64,000 nt of DNA from Halorubrum xinjiangense (GCF_900102375.1 NZ_FNBO01000008.1:62001-126000); one strand, 5' to 3'. Positions 15,879 to 24,277 are shown, counted from the first letter of the stretch. Program-made: numbers and translations. The notes: generated by a model not told the origin, from the sequence alone.

Positions 15879-16169
15879 GTGAAAGACTGCGAAAAAGGCC
15901 GTCTGTTCGGGTCGGCGCTGATACTCATCCAGGGAGTCGTGACGGCACTCTTCCCACAGGCGAGCATCCGGCTCACGAAGAAAATGATCGGAAAGAACTT
16001 CGACAACGCCTCCGGGCTCGAAGCGAAGCCGGCGTACGTCCGGCAGCTGCGCGCGATCGGCGTGGGCATGATCGCTGCGGGCGGGACGGGGCTGCTCCTC
16101 GAGGACGCGGAAGAGTCGGAGGCCGCTATCTCCGAACTCGCCGGCGCAGAGGGCGACGACGACGAGTGA
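15879..16169 (+). CDS. Conserved-looking haloarchaeal hypothetical protein, 96 aa
   Basis: Small protein not assigned to a family I know. It starts VKDCEKGRLFGSALILIQGVVTALFPQASI, with one amphipathic or membrane-associated helix of about 20 residues, then LTKKMIGKNFDNASGLEAKPAYVRQLRAIGVGMIAAGGTGLLLE, a second hydrophobic helix, and an acidic tail ending EGDDDE. The GTG start at 15879 is favoured by the TATA-like box 30 bases upstream; an ATG at 15852 would add nine residues. The two-helix pattern suggests a small membrane protein. Neighbours are a MATE transporter and an insertion-sequence remnant. Confidence 0.75.
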   Translation: MKDCEKGRLFGSALILIQGVVTALFPQASIRLTKKMIGKNFDNASGLEAKPAYVRQLRAIGVGMIAAGGTGLLLEDAEESEAAISELAGAEGDDDE

Positions 16170-16261
16170 CGGTGTCTCGGGGGTGAGCTCCCGGGAGACC
16201 GGTCGACGTACGGTTTCGAGTCGGGCTCCGCGACCTCCGACTCGCGTTACGGAGGTGCGAG

Positions 16262-16625
16262 GAGAAAGCCCCGCCGTTCACGACGGGGATGAATCCGACA
16301 CCCCTACACGAACTACGTTCGACGCACTGAACGGATGTTTTAAGAGAGTTAAAACTGTAGATAAACGCAACCGAGGCGGTCTACCCGCCCCACTAATTGG
16401 ACAATATCGGGATTCCCTCATTTCAAGCGGAAGACACCCTCTTCCGTGCCGAAATAGGGTACAGGCAATAAGAAGTACCTCCGAATCCCATGCCGGGATA
16501 GGAGTAACGGCTGGTTGGCACAGCCAGTAGCCGTCATCAAGACGGCTACAAACCGTAACCATCCCAACCCAGCGGTGCAGTGCCGTGGGAATCTTCGCCC
16601 TTCAGAGCGGAGAGGATGTCAACTC
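16262..16625 (+). mobile_element. Decayed IS200/IS605-type element with structured RNA-like end (candidate omega-RNA remnant)
   Basis: The stretch between 16170 and the IS6 element has no believable gene. At 16271-16290 there is a hairpin CCCCG...CGGGG around CCGTTCACGA, followed by ATGAATCC, a junction I recognise from ends of haloarchaeal tnpB-type elements. At the other side (16590-16622) the sequence GGAATCTTCGCCC TTCAG AGCGGAGAGGATGTCAA has the form of the right end of such elements. Between them lie stems AGCCGTC/GACGGCT (16529-16547) and GGCTG/CAGCC (16509-16525). No TnpA or TnpB reading frame remains. It is either a non-autonomous derivative or a remnant that keeps only RNA and end structures. 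Confidence 0.5.
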
Positions 16626-16713
16626 TGTGCGAATGACGAGGGAAGCGGGAGGGTCACCCCGCGCGGCGTTCGACTCCGCCTGCCGACCGATTTTTGACCC
16701 GCACGGTCGGCAA

Positions 16714-16721
16714 CCGAGAAC
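16714..16721. repeat. Left 8-bp target-site duplication of the IS6 element
   Basis: CCGAGAAC at 16714-16721 is repeated exactly at 17420-17427, directly outside the two terminal inverted repeats. Eight bases is the duplication length expected for the IS6 family. Confidence 0.9.
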
Positions 16722-17419
16722 GGCGGTGTTCAGATAAGGATTGAAAGGTGAGGCGGTACGTTTTCAAAGTGATTCATGCCCGAAAACGACCGCCTCAGCG
16801 GCTGTTTAGACGAGATAAACTTAGAGTTTGTGGAGCGAGAAGCAACACCGAAGCTGTTGATGAAGCTCAGTATTCAGCTACATTTGTCTGGATTATCGCT
16901 TTCGAATACTGTTTCGTTTCTTGAGGTATTCGGTGTTGATCGGGTTCGATCCACAGTAGATAACTGGGTTCACAAGGCTGATCTACAGCCGGAATCTGGT
17001 CGGAGTCCGAATCACGTTGCGGTCGATGAAACGGTGATTCAGCTTGACGGTGAACAATATTGGCTGTACGCTGCCGTCGATCCTGACTCAAACGATTTAC
17101 TCCATACAAAGCTTGAGCCGACAAGAACAAACGTGATCGCAGATCAGTTTTTCGCAGAGCTCCGCGAAAAGCACGATGTAGATGACGCGATCTTTCTCGT
17201 TGATGGCGCGGTTCCACTTCAGCGAGCTTGTGGCAAACATGACCTCAAGTTCAGATATAAACGACATGGAGATCGGAACAGCGTCGAACGTGTCTTTCGT
17301 GAAGTAAAACGCAGAACTACCAGTTTCTCAAACTGTTTTAGCAACGCCGAAGCAGAAACCGCTAACGAGTGGTTGAGCTCGTTCGCCTTCGCATGGAATC
17401 AGCTTATCTGAACACTACC
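16722..17419 (+). mobile_element. IS6-family insertion sequence, complete, 698 bp
   Basis: Left terminal repeat GGCGGTGTTCAGATAAGG (16722-16739) pairs with GGTAGTGTTCAGATAAGC, the complement of the right end (17402-17419), with 15 of 18 bases matching. The ends are flanked by a perfect 8-bp duplication. There is one gene, and its stop codon lies inside the right repeat. Base composition is visibly lower in G+C than the flanks. Intact ends, duplication and open reading frame argue for a recent, possibly still active, insertion. It separates the universal stress protein gene from its ancestral upstream region. Confidence 0.93.
16776..17411 (+). CDS. IS6-family DDE transposase
   Basis: 211-residue transposase, the usual length for haloarchaeal IS6 elements. 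An N-terminal helix-turn-helix-like part (LSLSNTVSFLEVFGVDRVRSTVDNWVHKAD) is followed by the RNase H-like core: VAVDETVIQLDG with D84, LVDGAV with D143, and NSVERVFREVKRRT with E171. The element moves by replicative transposition in this family. The start at 16776 (MPENDRLSGCLDEINLEF) and the stop in the right inverted repeat are both intact. Confidence 0.95.
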   Translation: MPENDRLSGCLDEINLEFVEREATPKLLMKLSIQLHLSGLSLSNTVSFLEVFGVDRVRSTVDNWVHKADLQPESGRSPNHVAVDETVIQLDGEQYWLYAAVDPDSNDLLHTKLEPTRTNVIADQFFAELREKHDVDDAIFLVDGAVPLQRACGKHDLKFRYKRHGDRNSVERVFREVKRRTTSFSNCFSNAEAETANEWLSSFAFAWNQLI

Positions 17420-17427
17420 CCGAGAAC
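17420..17427. repeat. Right 8-bp target-site duplication of the IS6 element
   Basis: CCGAGAAC, identical to 16714-16721. Joining the two flanks at this octamer rebuilds a continuous sequence leading into the universal stress protein gene. Confidence 0.9.
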
Positions 17428-17467
17428 GCCCCGCACGCTTTTGTTCGCGCCCGCAGAGGGGACGCTC

Positions 17468-17893
17468 GTGAACGACGAGCTATTCGAACGCATTCTGATA
17501 CCGATCGCGGGCCCGGACGACGCCGAGGCCACGGCGCGGGCGGTTCGGCCACATCTCGACCCGGGGACGACGCTCATCGTGACGCACGTGACGCGGGGCG
17601 AGAGCGGCGAGACGACGATCAAGACGGGCCGAGACCAGTTCGCGGGAGCGACCTACGAGAGGTTCTACGACATCCTCTACCGAGACGACCTCCGGTTCGA
17701 GTGGGTGACGCTCGAGGCGCGGGAGGTCGCGGCGGCGCTCGTCGACGCGGTCGGCATGACCGAGGCGACGCTCGTCGCCTTCACCCCCAGAGACATCGAC
17801 GATTGGAAACGGACGATCACCGGTGACCCGGGCGGCCGCCTCATCCGAGAGGCGGACGTCCCGGTGATGGTGTTCCCGGACCGGCGGGCGTGA
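17468..17893 (+). CDS. Universal stress protein (UspA) family
   Basis: 141-residue single UspA domain. It begins VNDELFERILIPIAGPDDAEATARAVRPHL (the first strand and helix of the fold) and ends GGRLIREADVPVMVFPDRRA (last strand). The ATP-binding GxxGx9GS loop of nucleotide-binding Usp proteins is replaced by TRGESGETTIK- and DPGGRLI-like segments, so ATP binding is doubtful. The GTG at 17468 is chosen because the frame upstream runs into the IS6 right end at 17419. The insertion lies 48 bases before the start, so its original promoter has probably been displaced or replaced. Confidence 0.85.
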   Translation: MNDELFERILIPIAGPDDAEATARAVRPHLDPGTTLIVTHVTRGESGETTIKTGRDQFAGATYERFYDILYRDDLRFEWVTLEAREVAAALVDAVGMTEATLVAFTPRDIDDWKRTITGDPGGRLIREADVPVMVFPDRRA

Positions 17894-17995
17894 CACGCGA
17901 CAGACGCGCAGGGACCTCGAACGGCCCCGGTGCGAGCGCGACCCCCACTGTCGCGGTGACCGCCCGTCGCCCCTTCGGCCCCGACCCCCTACCAA

Positions 17996-18637
17996 TTACC
18001 TTTTGCTCTCGGACGACTCGACGAGGTCCGCGAAGTTGGCGAGCGTGCGGGTGGCGGTGGAGTCCTCGAAGGAGCCGTCGGCCGCCTCCCAGCCGTCGTA
18101 CTCGTCGGCGATCCGCGGGGTGAATTCGGGGTGGTACTGGACCGACCAGACCGGCCGGTCGCGGTGTCGAGTGGCGAAGTACTCGTAGTAGTCCGCACGC
18201 CCGATGACCTCCATCCCGTCGCCGAGTTCCGTCACGACGTCGGAGTGAAGGACGGGCACGGTCGGTTCGACGCCGTCGAACAGCGGCTCGTCGGCGTCGA
18301 GATCGGCGTCGTAGAGCCGGAGGCGGGACGTCCCGCTGTCCGCGACCTCGCCGCCGAGGGCGGCGTTCAGAATCTGATGGCCGAAACAGACGCCGAGCGT
18401 GGGAACGCCCTCCTCGACGAGTCGGCGCGCGAAGCGCTTCTGGGCCGTGATCCACGGCTGATCGGGCTCGTCGTACACCCCGACCTCGCTTCCGCCGATA
18501 ACGACGCCATCCACGTTCTCGAGGCTCGGGTCGCCGTCCTCGTGGGGATAGTCGTACGCGCGGGCGTCGGGGAGGAAGTGGACGATCTCGTCGGCCATGT
18601 AGCCGCCGTCGACCGCGTTATTGAGTACCAGTATCAT
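17996..18637 (-). CDS. Type 1 glutamine amidotransferase
   Basis: 213-residue class-I glutamine amidotransferase domain: nucleophile C84 in LGVCFGHQI, and H169/E171 in YHPEFTP complete the triad. It releases ammonia from glutamine for a synthetase partner, as in GMP synthetase subunit A or stand-alone GATase proteins. The ATG at 18637 gives MILVLNNAVDGGYMADEIV, a normal N-terminus. It is divergent from sufS with only 40 bases between starts. No synthetase lies alongside, so the acceptor is unknown. It may be a GuaA-type paralog or a haloarchaeal GATase1-like protein. Confidence 0.88.
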   Translation of the reverse strand: MILVLNNAVDGGYMADEIVHFLPDARAYDYPHEDGDPSLENVDGVVIGGSEVGVYDEPDQPWITAQKRFARRLVEEGVPTLGVCFGHQILNAALGGEVADSGTSRLRLYDADLDADEPLFDGVEPTVPVLHSDVVTELGDGMEVIGRADYYEYFATRHRDRPVWSVQYHPEFTPRIADEYDGWEAADGSFEDSTATRTLANFADLVESSESKR

Positions 18638-18642
18638 CTGGG

Positions 18643-18651
18643 GTTTATTTA
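18643..18651 (+). promoter_or_regulatory. TATA box of the sufS-sufU gene
   Basis: GTTTATTTA is centred about 31 bases before the ATG at 18678, consistent with a leaderless transcript. It lies in the 40-base divergent spacer with the glutamine amidotransferase gene. Confidence 0.6.
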
Positions 18652-18677
18652 ACAGGAACTGGTGTCTTGGCAGTAAC

Positions 18678-20288
18678 ATGAGTTTCGATGCCGACGCGGT
18701 ACGTGCGGATTTCCCCGTGCTCGATCGACGCGTAAACGGGCATCCGCTCACCTATCTCGACAACGCCGCGACCACGCACACGCCCCAGCAGGTGTACGAC
18801 GTCTTCGAGGAGTTCTACGCGGGGTACAACGCGAACGTCCACCGGGGGATCCACGAGCTCAGCCACGAGGCCTCGCTCGCCTACGAACGGGCGCACGACC
18901 GCGTCGCCGATTTCCTCGGCGCGGACGGCCGCGAGGAGGTCGTCTTCACCAAGAACACCACCGAGAGCATCAACCTCGTCGCGTACGGTCTCGGCCGGCA
19001 CCTCGGCGAGGGCGACGAGATCGTCGCGACGGAGATGGACCACCACGCCTCGCTGGTCACCTGGCAGCAGATAGCCAAGCGCACGGGCGCGACCGTCCGC
19101 CACGTCCCCGTCACGGCCGAGGGCCACCTTGACATGGACGCCGCCCGCGACCTCGTCACCGACGACACCGCGGTCGTCTGCGCCCCTCACGTCTCGAACG
19201 TGCTCGGGACGGTCAACCCCGTCGCGGACCTCGCGGCCCTCGCACACGACCACGACGCGTACGCGGTCGTCGACGGCGCCCAGTCAGCCCCGACGCGCCC
19301 CGTCGACGTGGCGGCGATGGACGCGGACTTCTTCGCGTTCAGCGGCCACAAGCTCGCCGGTCCAACCGGCATCGGCGGACTGTACGGGAAACGGGAGATC
19401 CTCGAGGAGCTCGACCCGTTCCTGTTCGGGGGAGAGATGATCCGGAACGTCACGCTCACCGACTCGACGTGGAACGAGCTCCCCTGGAAGTTCGAGGCCG
19501 GCACGCCGCCCATCGCGGAGGGCATCGCGCTCGGCGCGGCCGTCGACTACCTCGCGGAACTGGGGATGGACGCCGTCCGCGACCACGAGAACGACCTCGC
19601 GCAGTACCTCCTCCGGGAGCTCGCCGACCGAGAGTTCGTCCAGACGTACGGCCCCGGCGTCGGCGAAGAGCGCACCGGCCTCGTCTCGTTCAACGTCGAG
19701 GGGGTCCACGGCCACGACCTCTCCAGCCTCCTCAACGACCGGGGGATCGCCATCCGCGCCGGCGACCACTGTACGCAGCCGCTCCACGACCGACTCGACG
19801 TCCCCGGCTCCGCGCGGGCGTCGTTCTACGTGTACAACACTCGCGCGGACGTCGACCGCCTCCTCGAGGTCGTCGACACCGCCCGCGACGACCTGGACGC
19901 GTACCTCGCCTCCGACAGCTACCACGACCGCATCAGCGACCACTACCACCGCCCCCGCAACTCGGGCGCGATCACCGACCCGACGTTCGTGAAGTCCTCC
20001 GAGGAGACGACCTGCGGCGACGACGGCGAGTTCCACGTCGCCGTCTCCGACGGACGCATCGAGGACATCGCCTTCGAGAGCCGGAGCTGCGCGGTCAGCC
20101 GCGCCGTCGCCAGCCTCCTCTCGGAGCACCTCGACGGAATGCCGGTCGAGGCCGTCGCCGAACTCGACGGTTGGGTCGCCCGCGAGCTCGACGGGCAGTA
20201 CCCGGACCTCCGACGCGAGTGCGTCGAGGGCCCCGAGGACGTCATCCGCGAGGCGGCCCGCGAGTACGTCGAGGAGAACAGCGCGTAG
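18678..20288 (+). CDS. sufS: SufS cysteine desulfurase fused to a SufU/IscU-type scaffold domain
   Basis: 536-residue two-domain protein for Fe-S cluster assembly. Residues 1-~410 are a group II cysteine desulfurase with the PLP lysine K225 (FSGHKLAGPTGIGG) and active-site C365 (AGDHCTQPLHDR). Residues ~415-536 are a SufU/IscU-like scaffold or sulfur acceptor: C446 (TTCGDDG), C471 (SRSCAVSRAVASLL) and C515 (RRECVEGPEDV). SufU is usually a separate protein that takes sulfur from SufS with a zinc site formed by these three Cys and an Asp. Here donor and acceptor are in one chain. The ATG at 18678 follows a TATA box. The linker SDSYHDRISDHYHRPRNSG begins the SufU part. Confidence 0.92.
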   Translation: MSFDADAVRADFPVLDRRVNGHPLTYLDNAATTHTPQQVYDVFEEFYAGYNANVHRGIHELSHEASLAYERAHDRVADFLGADGREEVVFTKNTTESINLVAYGLGRHLGEGDEIVATEMDHHASLVTWQQIAKRTGATVRHVPVTAEGHLDMDAARDLVTDDTAVVCAPHVSNVLGTVNPVADLAALAHDHDAYAVVDGAQSAPTRPVDVAAMDADFFAFSGHKLAGPTGIGGLYGKREILEELDPFLFGGEMIRNVTLTDSTWNELPWKFEAGTPPIAEGIALGAAVDYLAELGMDAVRDHENDLAQYLLRELADREFVQTYGPGVGEERTGLVSFNVEGVHGHDLSSLLNDRGIAIRAGDHCTQPLHDRLDVPGSARASFYVYNTRADVDRLLEVVDTARDDLDAYLASDSYHDRISDHYHRPRNSGAITDPTFVKSSEETTCGDDGEFHVAVSDGRIEDIAFESRSCAVSRAVASLLSEHLDGMPVEAVAELDGWVARELDGQYPDLRRECVEGPEDVIREAAREYVEENSA

Positions 20289-20415
20289 GACCGTCACCGC
20301 GTCGTCCGTCGTCCCTGCCGGACGAGAGACCCCCTCGACCGAAACGGAAGAGCGCCTCAGTGGTGCGAGCGACCCGTTCGGACCGACCGTCGATCTACCG
20401 CCCTCTCGGGCTCGG

Positions 20416-22251
20416 TCACTTCTCGTCCGCGTGCCGGACCTCGACCGCGACGCCCCGCGTCGACCCGGCCATCTCCGGGCCGGACATCGCCGCACGGCCG
20501 ACCGCGAACGCCTTCGGCCCCTCGACCACGACCTCGTCGCCGACGCGGATCTCGTCGGCGGCGTCGACAACGCCGGGCGCGAGGACGGAGCCGCGCGGGA
20601 CGAAAGAGTCGATCTCGACCCGCTTCGTCGGCGCGTCGCTCTCGACCCAGCGGCGCGCGCCGGCGAGGGTGAAAGAGAGGGTGCCGTACTGCGGGACCAT
20701 CGTCGCCAGCTGCTCGCCCGGCTCGCCCTCGCGGCCCGCGTCCGGGTCGTCGCCCCACACCTGGAGCTTGGGGTAGCGGCCGGTGGTGCGGACGTCGGCC
20801 TCGCCACCGTACGCCTCGGCTCCCTCGCCGCCCGCGCCGAGCCCGCCGAACAGGTCGTCGCCAGCGCCGTCGCCGAGCAGGTAGTCGGCGATGGCGCGGA
20901 CCGTGTTGTGCTCGCGCTCGCGCTTGCTGTAGGCGGGCTCGCCCTGAAGCGCGGCGTTCAGCTCGCCGAGCGACTCGTCGGTCGTCGGGTGGTCGACGCA
21001 GGTGTACTCGAACTCGACGTCGACCGCGGGGTCGCTCTCGACGCGCTCGCAGATTTCGCGGTAGCCGTCCGCGGGGACGTGCGCGATCACGCGGGAGTAG
21101 TCGTTGCGTCCGAGGTACCGCCGCAGAACCTCCGCGACGAATCCGATCTCGCCCTCGCTCCAGTCGCCGGTGACGACCGAGTCGTAGTGCTGGGCCGGAT
21201 ACGTCGTCTCCAGCTCTTGGGGCACCACGCCGATCGGCGAAGTCATCGAGACGGTGTGGCCGCGCCACTTTATCGCGTCGTGGAACTGGCGGTGGCTCTG
21301 GGAGTCGCTGTACGGCTTGGTGGCCGAACAGGGGACCAAGACGAGCGGCTGGTCGGTGAACCGGTTCCGGTAGCGGCTCGTGACGCGGTCGGCGAACCGC
21401 CGGATCTCGACGCGGTCGAGCGTCTCCGCCGACGCCGCCGTCACCTCCGCGTCGCGCATGAGCGGCGCCCGCTCCTCCACGTACCCCCACTGATCGTCGA
21501 ACTCGCGGAACGCGGCCGTGAGCCACCCCTCGTGGCGGGCCTGTCCCTCGACGTAGTCGCGCAGGCGGCCGCTCCGGATCCGCTCGCGGACCCGGCGCAG
21601 TTCGGCGCGGAGCGCGTTGACGTTGTGGTCGGCGCAGTCGGCGCGCGTGAACTCCTCGGTGGGCTTCGCGCAGGCCGGGCAGGCGCAGGGGAGCTCGTCG
21701 AGGTCCTCGAGGAAGTGCGCCGCGTCGGCGGTGAGGTACATCCCCTGCGTCCCCTTCGTGCGCGCGAGCGTCGCGTCGACGAGGTCGACGCCGGCGTACG
21801 CGAGCAGCGCGACGTTTCGGGGGGTCGCGACTCCCGACAGGCCGAGCGCGGCGTCCGGCGGCAGGCTTCCCTTCGCCCGAACGATCGCGTCCCGGAACGC
21901 CTCGCCGTGGCCGACGAACCCCTGCGCGTCAGAGAGGAGGTACGCGTCGGCGCCGAGGTCGCGGGCGCTCCGGCTGTCGACGACCGCCGCGGAGGGGAAG
22001 TCGGCGTCCGGGTGGTCGACCGCGAACGACTCGCGGACCTCGTCGCGCGTGCCGGCCGGGAACGACCGATGCGGCAGCACCGTCAGCGCGCTCTCGTCGC
22101 CGTCCGGCACCTCGCGGTCGCCGGCCCAGAGGCTCCCGGCGTCGTCGAGGAACGGGTCCGCGAGCGCCGGCGTCGCGACGGGGTCGGCGAGGCGGACCGC
22201 CCCGAGCCGGGCGGCGCCGTCGCGCTCGTGGACCTCGAAGTAGTCGGTCAT
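20416..22251 (-). CDS. arcS: Archaeosine synthase ArcS (TgtA2)
   Basis: 611-residue enzyme that converts preQ0 at tRNA position 15 toward archaeosine. The N-terminal part is a TGT-related barrel lacking the full transglycosylase active site, with a zinc site CACPAC...CADH. The middle has the ArcS signature LVPCSATKPYSDSQSHRQFHDAI, and the C-terminal ~80 residues form a PUA RNA-binding domain (RVEIDSFVPRGSVLAPGVVDA...GDEVVV). An acidic/Gly-rich linker lies around residues 465-500. The start MTDYFEVHERDGAARLG at 22251 is the usual one; an ATG two codons upstream is possible. It is convergent with sufS and divergent from the PPOX gene. Confidence 0.93.
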   Translation of the reverse strand: MTDYFEVHERDGAARLGAVRLADPVATPALADPFLDDAGSLWAGDREVPDGDESALTVLPHRSFPAGTRDEVRESFAVDHPDADFPSAAVVDSRSARDLGADAYLLSDAQGFVGHGEAFRDAIVRAKGSLPPDAALGLSGVATPRNVALLAYAGVDLVDATLARTKGTQGMYLTADAAHFLEDLDELPCACPACAKPTEEFTRADCADHNVNALRAELRRVRERIRSGRLRDYVEGQARHEGWLTAAFREFDDQWGYVEERAPLMRDAEVTAASAETLDRVEIRRFADRVTSRYRNRFTDQPLVLVPCSATKPYSDSQSHRQFHDAIKWRGHTVSMTSPIGVVPQELETTYPAQHYDSVVTGDWSEGEIGFVAEVLRRYLGRNDYSRVIAHVPADGYREICERVESDPAVDVEFEYTCVDHPTTDESLGELNAALQGEPAYSKREREHNTVRAIADYLLGDGAGDDLFGGLGAGGEGAEAYGGEADVRTTGRYPKLQVWGDDPDAGREGEPGEQLATMVPQYGTLSFTLAGARRWVESDAPTKRVEIDSFVPRGSVLAPGVVDAADEIRVGDEVVVEGPKAFAVGRAAMSGPEMAGSTRGVAVEVRHADEK

Positions 22252-22394
22252 ACCTCCCATCGCGCGGGGACGGTCAATTCTCTTGTGTTCCGCGGTCGGC
22301 CGGGGCGACGGTACCACCGACGGGGACGCTGCGCGGAGTGTCACCTCGACCACTCCGCCGGAACTGTTAGGCGGAACGCGGCCGAGGGATCGGT

Positions 22395-22850
22395 ATGGAT
22401 CCGACCGGCCCGTGGGACCGCGACCGCGTCGACGAGTTCCTCGCCGTTGCGCGCGTCCCGGTCCGCCTCGGCTGCCGGACGCCGAACGACCACCCGTGGA
22501 TCGTCTCGCTGTGGTTCGCGTGGGACCCCGACGCCGACGCGATCCGCTGCGCGACGAGCGCGAGCGCGGACCTCGTCGAGTTCGTCGAGCACGACGACAG
22601 CGTCTCCTTCGACGTGTCGACGAACGACCCGCCGTACAAGGGGGTCCGCGGCCGCGGCCGGGCGACGGTCGTCCCCGACGAGGACAAGCGGCTCCTGCGC
22701 TCGCTGCTCACGAAGTACCTCGGCGGGACCGACAACCCGACCGCCGAGCGGCTCCTGCGGCCCGACCGCGAGGAGGTCGAGATCCGGATCGAACCCGAGC
22801 GCCTCCACGCGTGGGACTACACGGAGCGCATGGGGCCGGCGGACGAGTGA
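22395..22850 (+). CDS. Pyridoxamine 5'-phosphate oxidase-like (FMN-binding split barrel) protein
   Basis: 151-residue protein with the PNPOx-like split-barrel fold: VARVPVRLGCRTPNDHPWIVSLWFAWDPDADAIRC forms the first strands, then DSVSFDVSTNDPPYKGVRGRGRATVV the central ones, and EIRIEPERLHAWDY the C-terminal strand. Such proteins bind FMN, F420 or heme and reduce or oxidise small substrates. The KGVRGRG segment is typical. It is preceded by the divergent arcS gene and followed by a short tandem-repeat spacer. The cofactor is not deducible. Confidence 0.85.
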   Translation: MDPTGPWDRDRVDEFLAVARVPVRLGCRTPNDHPWIVSLWFAWDPDADAIRCATSASADLVEFVEHDDSVSFDVSTNDPPYKGVRGRGRATVVPDEDKRLLRSLLTKYLGGTDNPTAERLLRPDREEVEIRIEPERLHAWDYTERMGPADE

Positions 22851-22883
22851 AGCGAACGCGGGCGGGCGGTCTCGGCGCCCTCC

Positions 22884-22955
22884 GCGCCGCTCTCCGCGAT
22901 GCTCTCCGCGTCGCCTTCCGCGCCGCTCTTCGCGATGCTCTTCGCGTTGCCCTCC
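22884..22955. repeat. 12-bp tandem repeat, six units (two 36-bp super-units)
   Basis: Units of the form GCGNNGCTCTCC start at 22884, 22896, 22908, 22920, 22932 and 22944. Units 1-3 and 4-6 correspond one to one (GCGCCG, GCGATG, GCGTYG), so a 36-bp block was duplicated after an earlier 12-bp expansion. It lies between the PPOX stop and the amidohydrolase promoter. Confidence 0.85.
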
Positions 22956-22996
22956 GGGAGGCGATCGTTTAAGCGGTCGCCGGGCAATCCAGCGGT

Positions 22997-24277
22997 ATGA
23001 GCGCTCTCGAAAGCGACGAGTACCGCGCGTTCCGCCGCGACCTCCACCGCCACCCCGAGCCGGCGTGGCGCGAGTTCTACACCACCGCCCGCATCGTCGA
23101 GGCACTCCGCGAGCGCGACCTGACGGCGCTTCACGTCGGGCCGGAGGCGTTGGCGACCGACGAGCGCCTGAACGTCCCCGACGACGAGGAGCTGGCGGAG
23201 TGGGAACAGCAGGCCCGCGAGGCCGGCGCCGACCTCGAAATCCTCGACCAGCTCTCGGGCGGCTACACCGGCTGCGTCGCGGTCGTCGAGCGCGGCGACG
23301 GCCCCGTGGTCGGCCTGCGGGTCGATATCGACGCCCTCCCGATCACGGAGTCGGAGTCCGACGACCACGTCCCGGCCGGGGAGGGGTTCCGATCCGAACA
23401 CGAGGGGTTCATGCACGCCTGCGGCCACGACGCCCACGCGACGATGGGGCTCGGCGCGCTCGACGCCGTCCTCGACTCCGACTTCGCCGGCACGCTGAAG
23501 GTGTTCTTCCAGCCGGGCGAAGAGCAGGTCGCCGGCGGGAAGCCGATGGCCGAGTCGGGGCACCTCGACGACGTCGACTACCTCTACGCGGTCCACGTCG
23601 GCTTAGATCACCCCTCGGGCGAGGTCGTCTGCGGCGTCGAGGGGTTCCTCGCGGTGCGACACTTCCTCGCGGAGTTCTCCGGCGAGCCCGCGCACGCCGG
23701 CGCGCGCCCTGAGCAGGGCCGGAACACGGTTCAGGCGATGGCGGCCGCCGTCCAGAACCTCTACGCCATCCCGCGGCACGCGGACGGCCCCACGCGGGTG
23801 AACGCCGGGCTCGTCGGCGGCGGCACCGCGACGAACATCATCCCCGAGGAGTCGCACATCGAGGGCGAACTGCGCGGGCAGACGACGGACCTCGCGGAGT
23901 ACATGTCCGAGCACGCCGACCGGGTCCTCGACTCGGCCGCCGAGATGCACGACTGCGAGGTCGACGTCTCCACGCTCGGCGAGGCGCCCAGCGCGACGAG
24001 CGACGACGCGCTCGCCGGCCTCGTCCGCGAGTCCGCGGGCGACGTGGCGGGCGTCACGAACATCGTCGACAGCGACGATCTCGGCGGCTCGGAGGACGCC
24101 ACCTACCTCATGAACCGCGTCCAAGAGCAGGGTGGGCTCGCCTGCTACCTCGGCGTCGGCACCGATCACCCCGGCGGCCACCACACGACCGATTTCGACG
24201 TCGTCGAGGACGACATCGGGATCGGCATCGACGTGATTGCCGGCGCGATCCGGCGCGTCGCCGAGACGCGGCCGTAG
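22997..24277 (+). CDS. M20 family amidohydrolase (N-acyl amino acid/aminobenzoyl-glutamate hydrolase-like)
   Basis: 426-residue zinc peptidase-like amidohydrolase. Metal ligands and catalytic residues are visible: FRRDLHRHPEPAWREF at the N-terminus, VGLRVDIDALPI, FMHACGHDAHATMGLGA, QPGEEQVAGGKPM, and the C-terminal GTDHPGGHHTTDFDVVEDD. The dimerisation lid runs from about residue 210 to 330 (AHAGARPEQGRNTVQAMAAAVQNL). It resembles AbgB and hippurate hydrolases more than true aminoacylases. The ATG is at 22997, with GTTTAAG at 22969-22975 as TATA-like box. It would hydrolyse N-acyl or amide bonds in the cytoplasm. Confidence 0.9.
   Translation: MSALESDEYRAFRRDLHRHPEPAWREFYTTARIVEALRERDLTALHVGPEALATDERLNVPDDEELAEWEQQAREAGADLEILDQLSGGYTGCVAVVERGDGPVVGLRVDIDALPITESESDDHVPAGEGFRSEHEGFMHACGHDAHATMGLGALDAVLDSDFAGTLKVFFQPGEEQVAGGKPMAESGHLDDVDYLYAVHVGLDHPSGEVVCGVEGFLAVRHFLAEFSGEPAHAGARPEQGRNTVQAMAAAVQNLYAIPRHADGPTRVNAGLVGGGTATNIIPEESHIEGELRGQTTDLAEYMSEHADRVLDSAAEMHDCEVDVSTLGEAPSATSDDALAGLVRESAGDVAGVTNIVDSDDLGGSEDATYLMNRVQEQGGLACYLGVGTDHPGGHHTTDFDVVEDDIGIGIDVIAGAIRRVAETRP

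Noticed and set aside
20431-23712. Plus-strand frame of more than 1000 codons over arcS
   Set aside because: It is antisense to archaeosine synthase and then crosses the PPOX and amidohydrolase genes in another frame; composition is Arg/Gly/Pro noise.
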